Positions 49,032 to 57,515 of a DNA stretch of 64,000 bases are shown here, piece by piece. The DNA is taken from assembly GCF_014596475.1 (NCBI RefSeq), contig NZ_MECJ01000021.1, forward strand, positions 1-64,000, written 5' to 3'. The notes under the pieces are model-generated. The model was not told the origin of the DNA. It ran no database searches and saw nothing but the letters and a program-made list of their open reading frames with translations. The translations under genes were made by a program, and so were the position numbers. Positions within the stretch are counted from its first letter, which is position 1. Each line of letters opens with the position of its first letter. This stretch comes from Streptomyces sp. CBMA152 (lineage in GTDB: Bacteria; Actinomycetota; Actinomycetes; Streptomycetales; Streptomycetaceae).

Positions 49032-50543
49032 CTAGCTCCAGCTGGCGTGCAGAGGCTTACCCTCCGCGTAACCAGCGGCGGACTGGATCCCCACGACGGC
49101 CTTCTCCTCGAACTCGGCCAGCGAGCTCGCGCCAGCGTACGTACAAGACGACCGCACGCCCGCGATGATCGAGTCGATCAGGTCCTCGACGCCCGGCCGG
49201 GTCGGGTCGAGGAACATGCGCGAGGTGGAGATGCCCTCCTCGAAGAGCGCCTTGCGGGCGCGGTCGTACGCCGACTCGTCGCTGGTGCGGTTGCGGACCG
49301 CGCGCGCCGAGGCCATGCCGAACGACTCCTTGTACAGGTGGCCCTCGGCGGACTGCTGGAGGTCGCCCGGGGACTCGTACGTACCGGCGAACCAGGAGCC
49401 GATCATGACGTTGGAGGCACCGGCGGCGAGCGCCATGGCGACGTCGCGCGGGTGGCGCACTCCACCGTCGGCCCAGACGTGCTTGCCGTACTTCTTCGCC
49501 TCGGCGGCGCACTCCAGGACGGCGGAGAACTGCGGGCGGCCGACACCCGTCATCATCCGGGTGGTGCACATGGCGCCGGGGCCCACGCCGACCTTGATGA
49601 TGTCGGCGCCCGCCTCGATGAGGTCCTTGACGCCCTCGGCGGCGACGATGTTGCCCGCGACGATCGGGACCTGCGGGTCCAGGCCGCGGACGGCCTTGAT
49701 CGCGGAGATCATCGACTCTTGGTGGCCGTGCGCGGTGTCGACCACGATGGTGTCGGCGCCGGCGTCCAGGAGCTGCTTGGCCTTGCCCGCGACGTCGCCG
49801 TTGATGCCGACGGCGGCGGCGATGCGCAGCTTGCCGTTGGCGTCGACGGCCGGGGTGTACAGGGTCGCGCGCAGGGCGCCCTTGCGGGTGAGGATGCCGG
49901 CCAGGCGGCCGTCCTTGTCCACGGCCGGGGCGTAGCGGCGGTTGGCGTTGTCGAGCTTGTTGAACGCCTCGCGCGGGTCGATGTCCGCGTCGAGCAGCAG
50001 CAGGTCCTTGGACATGACCTCGGAGAGCTGCGTGAAGCGGTCGACGCCGGTCAGGTCCTCGTCGGTGACGACGCCGACGGGCCGGTGGTCGCCGTCGACG
50101 ACGACGCCCGCGTTGTGGGCGCGCTTGGGCAGCAGCGCCAGCGCGTCGGCGACGGTCTGCGTCGGGGCGAGGACGATCGGGGTGTCGAGCACGTGGTGGC
50201 GCGTCTTGACGCAGGTGATGACGTCGGTGACGACCTCGATCGGAATGTCCTGCGGGATGACGACGAGCCCGCCGCGGCGGGCCACGGTCTCGGCCATGCG
50301 GCGGCCCGCGATCGCCGTCATGTTGGCGACGACGAGCGGGATCGTGGTGCCGGTGCCGTCGGGCGAGGAGAGGTCCACGCCCTGGCGGGAACCGACCGCG
50401 GAGCGGCTCGGCACCATGAACACATCGTCGTACGTGAGGTCGTACGGCGGCTTGATGTCGTTGAGGAAACGCACGTGCAGAACATCCCAGTCGATCGGAG
50501 TTACCCCAGGCATTTCAGCCGGGGCCAAACGCACGTACTTCAT
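49032..50543 (-). CDS. guaB1: GuaB1 family IMP dehydrogenase-related protein (GMP reductase type)
   Basis: A 503-residue TIM-barrel enzyme with an inserted CBS pair at about residues 100-220. The active-site loop reads GPGAMCTTRMMTG with C326, and ADGGVRHPRDVAMALAAGAS binds the phosphate. Actinobacterial GuaB1 was shown in mycobacteria to be a GMP reductase with CBS control, converting GMP to IMP with NADPH, not an IMP dehydrogenase. I infer the same here. The first ATG at 50543 has a weak ribosome site; a Met ten codons in is an alternative start. Confidence 0.9.
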   Translation of the reverse strand: MKYVRLAPAEMPGVTPIDWDVLHVRFLNDIKPPYDLTYDDVFMVPSRSAVGSRQGVDLSSPDGTGTTIPLVVANMTAIAGRRMAETVARRGGLVVIPQDIPIEVVTDVITCVKTRHHVLDTPIVLAPTQTVADALALLPKRAHNAGVVVDGDHRPVGVVTDEDLTGVDRFTQLSEVMSKDLLLLDADIDPREAFNKLDNANRRYAPAVDKDGRLAGILTRKGALRATLYTPAVDANGKLRIAAAVGINGDVAGKAKQLLDAGADTIVVDTAHGHQESMISAIKAVRGLDPQVPIVAGNIVAAEGVKDLIEAGADIIKVGVGPGAMCTTRMMTGVGRPQFSAVLECAAEAKKYGKHVWADGGVRHPRDVAMALAAGASNVMIGSWFAGTYESPGDLQQSAEGHLYKESFGMASARAVRNRTSDESAYDRARKALFEEGISTSRMFLDPTRPGVEDLIDSIIAGVRSSCTYAGASSLAEFEEKAVVGIQSAAGYAEGKPLHASWS

Positions 50544-50612
50544 TGTCCCATGTCGACACGATTGCGCTGCCCGGGCCGATCGTCCAGGACTCGGGCAGGG
50601 CGCCTGGTGCGA

Positions 50613-50957
50613 TCATCCGAAGGCGCCGAGCGCGAGCACCACGGCGAGGGTGCCGTCGGCGCCCGTGACGGCCGCCTCGGCCAGCACCTCGCGTGCGGTC
50701 AGCCACTCGTCCGGCTGCGCCTTCTCGTAGTCCTGCCAGCCGGTCACGACCAGCAGCCGACCGGGCCGGGCGGGGCCCCAGTCGGGGTCGCCCAGGCAGT
50801 CGGCGAGGGCGTCCCAGTTGCGGCCGAACCACTCCGGCAGCCGCAGCGCGCGGGCGCAGCGGTCCATGAAGCCCGCCTTGTCGCCGACCCCGGTGAGGTC
50901 GAGGACGTCGACCTGCCAGCCACTGGCCCGTACGCCGTCGAACGCGTCGGCCGTCAT
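50613..50957 (-). CDS. Barstar-family ribonuclease inhibitor
   Basis: A 114-residue cytoplasmic protein of the barstar fold. Recognisable are VDVLDLTGVGDKAGFMDRCA, LPEWFGRNWDALADCLGD (the barnase-contact helix with acidic residues) and the C-terminal AVVLALGAFG strand. It should bind and block the ribonuclease encoded just upstream. Its ATG overlaps the ribonuclease stop by four bases (ATGA), so toxin and inhibitor are made together. Confidence 0.92.
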   Translation of the reverse strand: MTADAFDGVRASGWQVDVLDLTGVGDKAGFMDRCARALRLPEWFGRNWDALADCLGDPDWGPARPGRLLVVTGWQDYEKAQPDEWLTAREVLAEAAVTGADGTLAVVLALGAFG

Positions 50958-51388
50958 CGCAGCACCGCCTTGAACGTCTTGTAGTGGTCGCCGGTGTAGT
51001 AGATCTCGCCACTCTGGCCGCTGATCAGACGGCGGGTGCCCCGGTCGCGCGACTTGGGGGTGATGACGGTGTACTCGTGGTAGTAGCCGCGCTTCTGCTG
51101 CGGCAGGGCCTTCTCGAAGTTGCCGAAGACGGTGCCGTCCTTGGCGTACGGGAACGGGCCGCCCTGGTCGATGAGCTTCAGGGTCTGCTGCGCCTCCGTC
51201 GGCAGCTGCGCGGCGCGGACCGTGGCCATGCCCTTGACCCAGCCGGGTGTCGCGGCGGCGCTGGAGGCGGTGGATCCGGATGGTTTCACGTCGTGCTTCG
51301 ACTTGCCGCCGCAGCCCGTGAGCAGCAGCGCCAGACACGCGAGCAGGACGGGGACGGTCGTTCGGGCGTACCTGGTGAGCATGCGCAC
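50954..51388 (-). CDS. Barnase-like ribonuclease with lipoprotein signal
   Basis: A 144-residue protein. Residues 1-26 are a lipoprotein signal (VPVLLACLALLLTGC, lipobox LTGC), then a Ser/Ala linker. The C-terminal domain is of barnase/RNase Sa (N1) type: E105 in YYHEYTV, basic SRDRGTRRL with the phosphate-binding arginines, and H135 in TGDHYKTF. These match the catalytic Glu, Arg and His of barnase. It would cleave RNA outside the membrane while tethered there, an unusual placement. ATG 51388, or a second ATG two codons later. It is divergent from the ligase gene. Confidence 0.9.
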   Translation of the reverse strand: MRMLTRYARTTVPVLLACLALLLTGCGGKSKHDVKPSGSTASSAAATPGWVKGMATVRAAQLPTEAQQTLKLIDQGGPFPYAKDGTVFGNFEKALPQQKRGYYHEYTVITPKSRDRGTRRLISGQSGEIYYTGDHYKTFKAVLR

Positions 51389-51441
51389 GATGGTCCCATC
51401 GCGGGACTGCGGACGCGAACCCGCCGGGTGACGATGGGGAC

Positions 51442-52986
51442 ATGCTCCTCGCCGACGTGGCCAGAACCTCCCGGGAGATCGCGGCGACGTCCTCCCGTAC
51501 GGAGAAGTCCGCCCTGCTCGCCGGGCTGTTCCGGGACACCGCGCCCGACGAGGCGGCGCTGGTGGTCACCTATCTCGCCGGACGGCTGCCGCAGCGCCGC
51601 ACCGGGCTCGGCTGGAGCACGCTGAAGGACCGCCCGCCGCCCGCCGAGACCCCCACTCTCACGGTCCGCGAGGTCGACGCGACCCTGGACCGCGTGTCGG
51701 CCGTCGCCGGAAAGGGCGCGCAGGGCGAACGCGGGCGGCTGGCCCGGGAGCTGATGGCCGCCGCCACCGAGGACGAGCAGCGCTTCCTGTTCGGCCTGAT
51801 CACCGGCGAGGTCCGCCAGGGCGCCCTGGACGCGGCCGCCGTCGACGGGCTCGCCGAGGCGACCGGCACCTCGGCGGCGGATGTACGGCGCGCGGTGATG
51901 CTGGGCGGCTCGCTGGGCACGGTCGCCGAGGCGCTGCTCGGCGGCGGCGCCGAAGCGCTTGCCGCGTTCCGGCTCGATGTGGGCCGTCCCGTCCTGCCGA
52001 TGCTGGCGCAGACCGCCAAGGACGTGGACGACGCGCTCGACCGGCTCGGCCCGTGCGCGGTGGAGGAGAAGCTGGACGGGATCCGGGTCCAGGTGCACCG
52101 CGACGGCGACGAGGTGCGCGTCTTCACCCGTACGCTGGACGACATCACCGACCGTCTGCCCGAAGTGGTGGCCGCCGCACGGGAGTTGACGGCCGGGCGG
52201 GCGATTCTGGACGGCGAGGTGATCGCGCTCGACCCCGAGGGGCGGCCGCGCCAGTTCCAGGACATCGCGGGCCGGGTGGGCTCCCGGCTCGATGTGGCGG
52301 GTGCGCAGGCCCAGCTGCCACTGTTTCCGGTCTTCTTCGACCTGCTGTACGTCGACGGGCGCGACCTGCTCGATCTGTCGGTACGCGAGCGCGGCGCCGA
52401 GCTCGCCCGCGTGACGCCCGAGCCCCGACGCGTACGCCGGGTGACGGTCGAGGATCCGGGCGATCCCCAACAGCGCGAGGCGGCACGGGAGTTCGCGGCC
52501 CTGACATTGGAGCGCGGTCACGAGGGCGTGGTCGTGAAGGAGCTGGAATCGGCGTACAGCGCGGGCCGCAGGGGTGCCGCCTGGCTGAAGGTGAAGCCGG
52601 TGCACACGCTCGACCTGGTGGTGCTCGCCGCCGAGTGGGGGCATGGGCGACGCACCGGAACGCTCTCCAACCTGCATCTGGGCGCGCGCCGCCCGGACGG
52701 CTCGTTCGCCATGCTGGGCAAGACATTCAAGGGCCTGACCGATGCCCTGCTGGCCTGGCAGACGACACGGCTGCGGGAGTTGGCGGTGGCCGAGGAGCCG
52801 TGGGGTGTGCGGGTTCGGCCGGAACTCGTCGTCGAGATCGCCTTCGACGGGGTGCAGAGATCGTCCCGCTACCCGGAGGGGGTGACACTGAGGTTCGCGC
52901 GGGTAGTGCGCTATCGCGAGGACAAGAAGGCCTCGGACGCCGACACGGTCGCGGCAGTGGTCGCGCTGCGCGCCGGGAGGGATTGA
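51442..52986 (+). CDS. ATP-dependent DNA ligase (LigB-type)
   Basis: A 514-residue ligase. Residues 1-170 are an N-terminal DNA-binding domain, and residues about 185-390 the nucleotidyltransferase domain with the adenylated lysine K210 in EEKLDGIRV. Further motifs are ILDGEVIAL, FFDLLYVDG, EGVVVKELES and AAWLKVKP. The C-terminal OB domain ends near 505. It is accessory to the NAD-dependent LigA and resembles mycobacterial LigB. ATG at 51442. It is followed five bases later by the glutamine-synthetase-like gene, though a shared role is not obvious. Confidence 0.94.
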   Translation: MLLADVARTSREIAATSSRTEKSALLAGLFRDTAPDEAALVVTYLAGRLPQRRTGLGWSTLKDRPPPAETPTLTVREVDATLDRVSAVAGKGAQGERGRLARELMAAATEDEQRFLFGLITGEVRQGALDAAAVDGLAEATGTSAADVRRAVMLGGSLGTVAEALLGGGAEALAAFRLDVGRPVLPMLAQTAKDVDDALDRLGPCAVEEKLDGIRVQVHRDGDEVRVFTRTLDDITDRLPEVVAAARELTAGRAILDGEVIALDPEGRPRQFQDIAGRVGSRLDVAGAQAQLPLFPVFFDLLYVDGRDLLDLSVRERGAELARVTPEPRRVRRVTVEDPGDPQQREAAREFAALTLERGHEGVVVKELESAYSAGRRGAAWLKVKPVHTLDLVVLAAEWGHGRRTGTLSNLHLGARRPDGSFAMLGKTFKGLTDALLAWQTTRLRELAVAEEPWGVRVRPELVVEIAFDGVQRSSRYPEGVTLRFARVVRYREDKKASDADTVAAVVALRAGRD

Positions 52987-52991
52987 ATCAA

Positions 52992-54320
52992 GTGCGGTCG
53001 CAACAGACACGGGAACACGAGCAGCGGGCACGACAGGAGGCGGCACGGCTGGGCGCGGAGGGGGTCCAGGCGGTCGCGCTGACCTTCGTGGACAACGCGG
53101 GCATCGCCCGGGTGAAGGCCGTGCCCACGGCCCGTCTCGCCGCCGCCGTCGCGCGCGGGGTCGGCGCGTCGCCGTGCTTCGACGTCTTCCTGGTGGACGA
53201 CTCGGCCACCGCCAGCCGCGACAGCGGCGGCCCGGACGGCGATCTGCGGCTCTTCCCGGACCTGGACCGGCTGACCACGCTCGCCGCGCAGCCCGGCTGG
53301 GCCTGGGCGCCGGTGGACCGCTACGACCAGGCGGGCGCCGAACACCCGGGCTGCCAGCGGCTGTTCGCCCGCCGGATGACCGAGCGGGCCGCCGAGCGGG
53401 GCATCTCGCTGCGGATGGGCTTCGAGACGGAGTGGACGGTCTCGCCCACCCTCGAAGGCCCGGCGTACGGCATGGCGCGGCTGGTGGAGCGGTCCGCGTA
53501 TATGAACGATGTGGTCACCGCACTGGTGGACCAGGGCGTCAAGGTGCTCCAGATCCATCCCGAGTACAACGAGGGCCAGTTCGAGGTGTCGGTGGCGCCC
53601 AGCGATCCGGTGGGCGCGGCGGATCTGGCGGTGCTGGTGCGCGAGACGATCCGCGCGGTGTCCGTACGGCATGAACTCACCCCCTACTTCGGCCCCATCG
53701 TCACGGCGGGCGGCGTCGGCAACGGCGGCCACCTCCACCTCAGCCTGTGGCAGGACGGCCGCAACCTGTGCCGGGGCGGCGACGGCCCGTTCGCCATGAC
53801 CGCCACCAGCGAGGCGTTCCTGGCGGGCATCCTTGCGGCCCTGCCCGCCCTCCTCGCCGTCGGCGCCCCCTCCCCCGCCAGCTATCTGCGCCTGGAACCC
53901 TCCCGCTGGGCCGGCGCGTTCCAGTGTTGGGGGCTGGAGAACCGGGAGGCCGCCCTCCGCTTCATCGCGGGCGCCCCCGACGACCCGGACGCGGCCAACG
54001 CCGAGGTCAAGTGCTTCGACCCGGCTGCCAATCCGTACCTCGTGGTCGGCACGGTGATCGCGGCGGGCCTCGCGGGACTGGACGCCAAGGCGTCGCTGCC
54101 CGAGCCGGTCTCGGGCGACCCGGCGCGCGACAGCGGCCAGCGGCGCCTGCCCGCCTCTCTTCCGGAAGCGCTCGCCCACTTCATCGCCTCGGACATGCTG
54201 CGCGAGGCCATGGGCACCAGGCTCTTCGAGGCGTTCGCGGCCGTGCGGCACGCGGAGGCGGCCCTGTTCGAGGGCAAGTCCCCGCAGGAGATCGCGGACG
54301 CGACGCGGGGACGGTACTGA
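52992..54320 (+). CDS. Glutamine-synthetase-like ligase (FluG C-terminal type)
   Basis: A 442-residue GS-fold enzyme. Metal- and substrate-site marks are GFETEWTV, YNEGQFEVSVAP, GNGGHLHLSLW, and LEPSRWAGAFQCWGLENREA. The adenylylation loop of GlnA is not evident, so it probably ligates glutamate or a related acid to an amine other than ammonia. GTG at 52992 is chosen because GGGAGGG lies ten bases upstream; TTG 52983 is too close to it. It abuts an amidohydrolase gene with no gap, the two halves of fungal FluG and plant NodGS. Confidence 0.87.
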   Translation: MRSQQTREHEQRARQEAARLGAEGVQAVALTFVDNAGIARVKAVPTARLAAAVARGVGASPCFDVFLVDDSATASRDSGGPDGDLRLFPDLDRLTTLAAQPGWAWAPVDRYDQAGAEHPGCQRLFARRMTERAAERGISLRMGFETEWTVSPTLEGPAYGMARLVERSAYMNDVVTALVDQGVKVLQIHPEYNEGQFEVSVAPSDPVGAADLAVLVRETIRAVSVRHELTPYFGPIVTAGGVGNGGHLHLSLWQDGRNLCRGGDGPFAMTATSEAFLAGILAALPALLAVGAPSPASYLRLEPSRWAGAFQCWGLENREAALRFIAGAPDDPDAANAEVKCFDPAANPYLVVGTVIAAGLAGLDAKASLPEPVSGDPARDSGQRRLPASLPEALAHFIASDMLREAMGTRLFEAFAAVRHAEAALFEGKSPQEIADATRGRY

Positions 54321-55466
54321 ATGGCCCACGAGACGCCCGGGATGCCCCATGAGACGCCCGGGGAGATCCCGGAGGGCACGCTCCTGGACCACCACTGCCA
54401 CGGAGTGCTGCGCACCGACCCCGACCTGGGCGCCTTCGAGGCGTTCCTGACCGAGGCGGACGCGCCCGCCGCGCCCGGCACCAGCTTCTTCGACACGCAG
54501 CTGGGCTTCGCGGTGCGCCGCTGGTGCCCGCCGCTGCTGGGCCTGGAGCCGCACAGCTCGCCGGAGCGCTATCTGGCCCGGCGGCGCGAGCTCGGCGCCG
54601 TGGAGGCGACGCGACTGCTGCTCGGCGGCAGCGGCATCGGCGGCTACCTCATGGACACCGGACTGCCGGGCGACCTGACGACCCCGGGCGAGCTCGCCGA
54701 GCTCAGCGGGGCCCCGGTGCACGAGATCGTCCGGCTTGAGCTGCTGGCCGAGCGGGTGGCCAACACGGCCCGGGACGCGGACCGCTTTCTCGCCGAGCTT
54801 GCGGCGGCGATCCGGTCGGCGGCGACGCAGGCCGTCGGCTTCAAGTCGGTCGCCGCCTACCGGCACGGCCTGGATCTCGCCCCCGAGCCGCCCGCGCTGG
54901 CCGATGTGCGCGACGCCGCCGCGAAATGGCTGAAAAAACGTCCGGCGGGCGGCCGTCTGACCGATCCGGTGCTGCTGCGCCATCTGCTCTGGTCGGCGGT
55001 GCACACCCGCCTGCCGCTCCAGCTGCACACCGGTTTCGGCGACCCGGACCTACGGCTGCAGCGCTGCGACCCGCTGCTCCTGACCGACTTCATCCGCGCC
55101 TCGCGCGCGTCGGGCACCCCGCTGATCCTGCTGCACGGCTACCCGTACCACCGCAATGCCGCCTATCTCGCCCATATCTATCCGCATGTGTACGCGGACA
55201 TGGGCCTCACCCTGAGCCACACGGGCGCCCGCGCCGGGGCCGTACTGGCCGAGATGCTGGAACTCACCCCGTTCGGCAAGCTCCTGTTCTCCACCGACGC
55301 GTACGGGCTCCCCGAGCTGTACGTGGTCGGGGCCCGCCTCTTCCGGGAGGGCCTGGACGAGCTGCTGGCCGCGTGGACGGCGTCGGGGGCGTGGTCGCGG
55401 GGCGACGCGGCCCGGGTGGAGCGGCTGATCGCGGCGGACAACTCCCGCCGGGTGTACGGGATTTAG
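54321..55466 (+). CDS. Amidohydrolase (FluG N-terminal type)
   Basis: A 381-residue TIM-barrel amidohydrolase. Metal-site candidates are LDHHCHGV near residue 23, QLHTGFGD, LLHGYPYHRNAAYLA and LFSTDAYGLPELY. A duplicated HETPG motif at the N-terminus (MAHETPGMPHETPGEIPEG) looks like a small local repeat. The ATG at 54321 is the very next base after the stop of the GS-like gene, so the two are coupled. In FluG and NodGS, homologous domains are fused in one chain, which argues for a common pathway. Substrate unknown. Confidence 0.85.
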   Translation: MAHETPGMPHETPGEIPEGTLLDHHCHGVLRTDPDLGAFEAFLTEADAPAAPGTSFFDTQLGFAVRRWCPPLLGLEPHSSPERYLARRRELGAVEATRLLLGGSGIGGYLMDTGLPGDLTTPGELAELSGAPVHEIVRLELLAERVANTARDADRFLAELAAAIRSAATQAVGFKSVAAYRHGLDLAPEPPALADVRDAAAKWLKKRPAGGRLTDPVLLRHLLWSAVHTRLPLQLHTGFGDPDLRLQRCDPLLLTDFIRASRASGTPLILLHGYPYHRNAAYLAHIYPHVYADMGLTLSHTGARAGAVLAEMLELTPFGKLLFSTDAYGLPELYVVGARLFREGLDELLAAWTASGAWSRGDAARVERLIAADNSRRVYGI

Positions 55467-55481
55467 CCGGTACGGCTCACC

Positions 55482-55513
55482 GGGTGCCCTGGGTCGACAG
55501 ACCCCGGGCACCC
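55482..55513. terminator. Bidirectional terminator
   Basis: Fourteen-base arms (55482-55495 and 55500-55513) pair with one mismatch around a GACA loop, between the convergent amidohydrolase and SorC genes. Confidence 0.82.
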
Positions 55514-55519
55514 CAGGGC

Positions 55520-56572
55520 TCAGTCACCGTCCGGGTCCGCACGGTCGAGCGCGGGGCGGGGCTGCGGCCCCGTCTCGTGCAGCAGGAAGTCCGCCGCGGC
55601 CGTGTCCGTGACCAGGCTGGTCACCAGGCCGGACCGGAGCACCGCGTCGATCGCCGACGCCTTGCGCTGGCCCCCGGCGATCGCGACGACCTCCGGGATC
55701 CGGCGCAGCCGGTCCGCCTCGACGGTGATGCAGCGCTCCCCGAGGTCGCGGCCGACCCGGCGGCCGTCGGCGTCGAAGAGGTGCGCGGACATCTCGGCCG
55801 CGACGCCGAGCGAGGCGTAGTGCGCCCGCTCCTCGTCGGTCAGCATGTCGTGCACCGTCGAGATGCCCGGCTCCCACGACCCGATCGAGACCGCGGCGAC
55901 CGTTACCTTGTCGAAGTACTCGAAGGCCCGCGCGATCCCGGTCTGGTTGCGCAGCGCGGCCGCGGTGGCCGCGTCCGGCAGCAGCATGGGCGCGTAGATC
56001 GGGTGGGCGTCACCGCCGGACACCTGGGCGGCACGCCGTACGGCCTCGACCGAGCCGCGCTCTGCGGTGCCCGCGTCGTACACACCGGTGAGCTGCACGA
56101 CCGTGCACGGGGGCAGCCGGTCCAGGGCCGCCGCCATGTGGATGGTGGACCGGCCCCAGGCCAGGCCCAGCACATCGCCCTCGCTGACCAGCTCGCCGAG
56201 CAGGTCGGCGGCCACCTCGCCCAGGTTCTCCGGGTCCGGCGACGACTCGTCCTCGCCGGCCTCCGGGGACTCGACGACGACCGCGTGCCGCAGCCCGTAC
56301 CGGGCGCGCAGCGCGTCCGAGCGCTCCGCGTCCAGCTCGGCCGGGACACGGATCTCGATCCGGACCAGGTCGCGCTCCAGGGCGGTCTCCAGGACCCGGG
56401 CCACCTTGAAGCGGCTGACGCCGAACTCCTCGGCGATCTGGATCTTGGATTTGCCCTCCAGGTAGAAGCGGCGGGCCATGGCCGCCGCCTGCACCAGCTC
56501 CGCGGGTCCCATCCGCAGGGCTGACCGACCCGCCGACATTGCAGACACCGCGATCTCCTCACTGCTGTTCAC
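55520..56572 (-). CDS. SorC/DeoR-type sugar-binding regulator
   Basis: A 350-residue regulator. A helix-turn-helix at about residues 30-65 (ARRFYLEGKSKIQIAEEFGV, SRFKVARVLETAL) precedes a sugar-phosphate-binding domain of the SorC type with GLAWGRSTIHMAAAL and DFLLHETG. It probably senses a phosphorylated sugar, perhaps a pentose phosphate, because rpe lies just upstream on the same strand with a 79 bp gap. ATG at 56572. Confidence 0.9.
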   Translation of the reverse strand: MNSSEEIAVSAMSAGRSALRMGPAELVQAAAMARRFYLEGKSKIQIAEEFGVSRFKVARVLETALERDLVRIEIRVPAELDAERSDALRARYGLRHAVVVESPEAGEDESSPDPENLGEVAADLLGELVSEGDVLGLAWGRSTIHMAAALDRLPPCTVVQLTGVYDAGTAERGSVEAVRRAAQVSGGDAHPIYAPMLLPDAATAAALRNQTGIARAFEYFDKVTVAAVSIGSWEPGISTVHDMLTDEERAHYASLGVAAEMSAHLFDADGRRVGRDLGERCITVEADRLRRIPEVVAIAGGQRKASAIDAVLRSGLVTSLVTDTAAADFLLHETGPQPRPALDRADPDGD

Positions 56573-56651
56573 ACTCTGGACTCGCTGTTCATCCTGTCAG
56601 ATCCAACGGTCCTTGATCAGCCCCGTAGGGCCGCGTTCACCGAGCCGTGGC

Positions 56652-57335
56652 TCAGTGGCCGCATGCCCATGGGGCGCTCGCCGTGCTCTGTTCCGCCATG
56701 TTGCGCAGGGTACGCACCGCCTCGGCGGGGTCCTTCGCTCCGTATACGGCCGAGCCCGCGACGAAGACGTCCGCGCCCGCCTCCGCGCAGCGCTCGATGG
56801 TGGTGGCCGAGACGCCGCCGTCGACCTGGAGCCACAGTTCGAGGCCGTGCTTGGAGATCAGCTCCCGGGTGCGGCGGATCTTCGGCAGCATGATGTCCAG
56901 GAACGGCTGACCACCGAATCCGGGCTCCACCGTCATGATCAGCAGCATGTCCAGCTCGGGCAGCAGGTCCTCGTACGGCTCGATGGGCGTGGCGGGCTTG
57001 AGCGCCATCGACGCCCGTGCCCCCTTGGCCCGGATCTCCCGCGCCAGCCGTACGGGCGCTGCGGCGGCCTCGGCGTGGAAAGTGACCGATCCGGCCCCCG
57101 CCTCCACGTACTGCGGGGCCCATCGATCCGGGTCCTGGATCATCAGATGGCAGTCCAGCGGGGTCTCCGTCGCCCGGCTGAGGGATTCCACGACCGGCAC
57201 GCCGAGCGTGAGGTTCGGCACGAAGTGGTTGTCCATGACGTCCACGTGCAGCCAGTCGGCGCCTTCGACGGCCTTGGCCTCCTCGGCGAGGCGCGCGAAG
57301 TCGGCGGAGAGAATGCTGGGGTTGATCTGAGCCAT
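56652..57335 (-). CDS. rpe: Ribulose-phosphate 3-epimerase
   Basis: A 227-residue TIM-barrel enzyme interconverting ribulose-5-phosphate and xylulose-5-phosphate in the pentose phosphate pathway. Signatures are PSILSADFARL, HVDVMDNHFVPNLT, DCHLMI, MTVEPGFGGQPF and QVDGGV, with metal-binding His and Asp. ATG at 57335. The downstream SorC gene may be in the same transcript. Confidence 0.97.
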   Translation of the reverse strand: MAQINPSILSADFARLAEEAKAVEGADWLHVDVMDNHFVPNLTLGVPVVESLSRATETPLDCHLMIQDPDRWAPQYVEAGAGSVTFHAEAAAAPVRLAREIRAKGARASMALKPATPIEPYEDLLPELDMLLIMTVEPGFGGQPFLDIMLPKIRRTRELISKHGLELWLQVDGGVSATTIERCAEAGADVFVAGSAVYGAKDPAEAVRTLRNMAEQSTASAPWACGH

Positions 57336-57515
57336 GCCCCAAGCCTGCCATGCCTCGCACCACTTGCCTGCCACGGTACGGATTCGGGGCCGCCGACCTG
57401 TCCGACGTACACCTGTCCTACGACTCGCCGGACCGGGACGCTCCGTGCAATCCTGGTGATTCAGGCCATCTCGGGAGCGGCACCCCGCGCCGAACGCGGG
57501 GCCATGGGGGACGTG

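Noticed and set aside
49032..50543. Classical IMP dehydrogenase (guaB)
   Set aside because: Sequence blocks and the N-terminus match the GuaB1 subgroup, shown in mycobacteria to be a GMP reductase; the true guaB is expected elsewhere.
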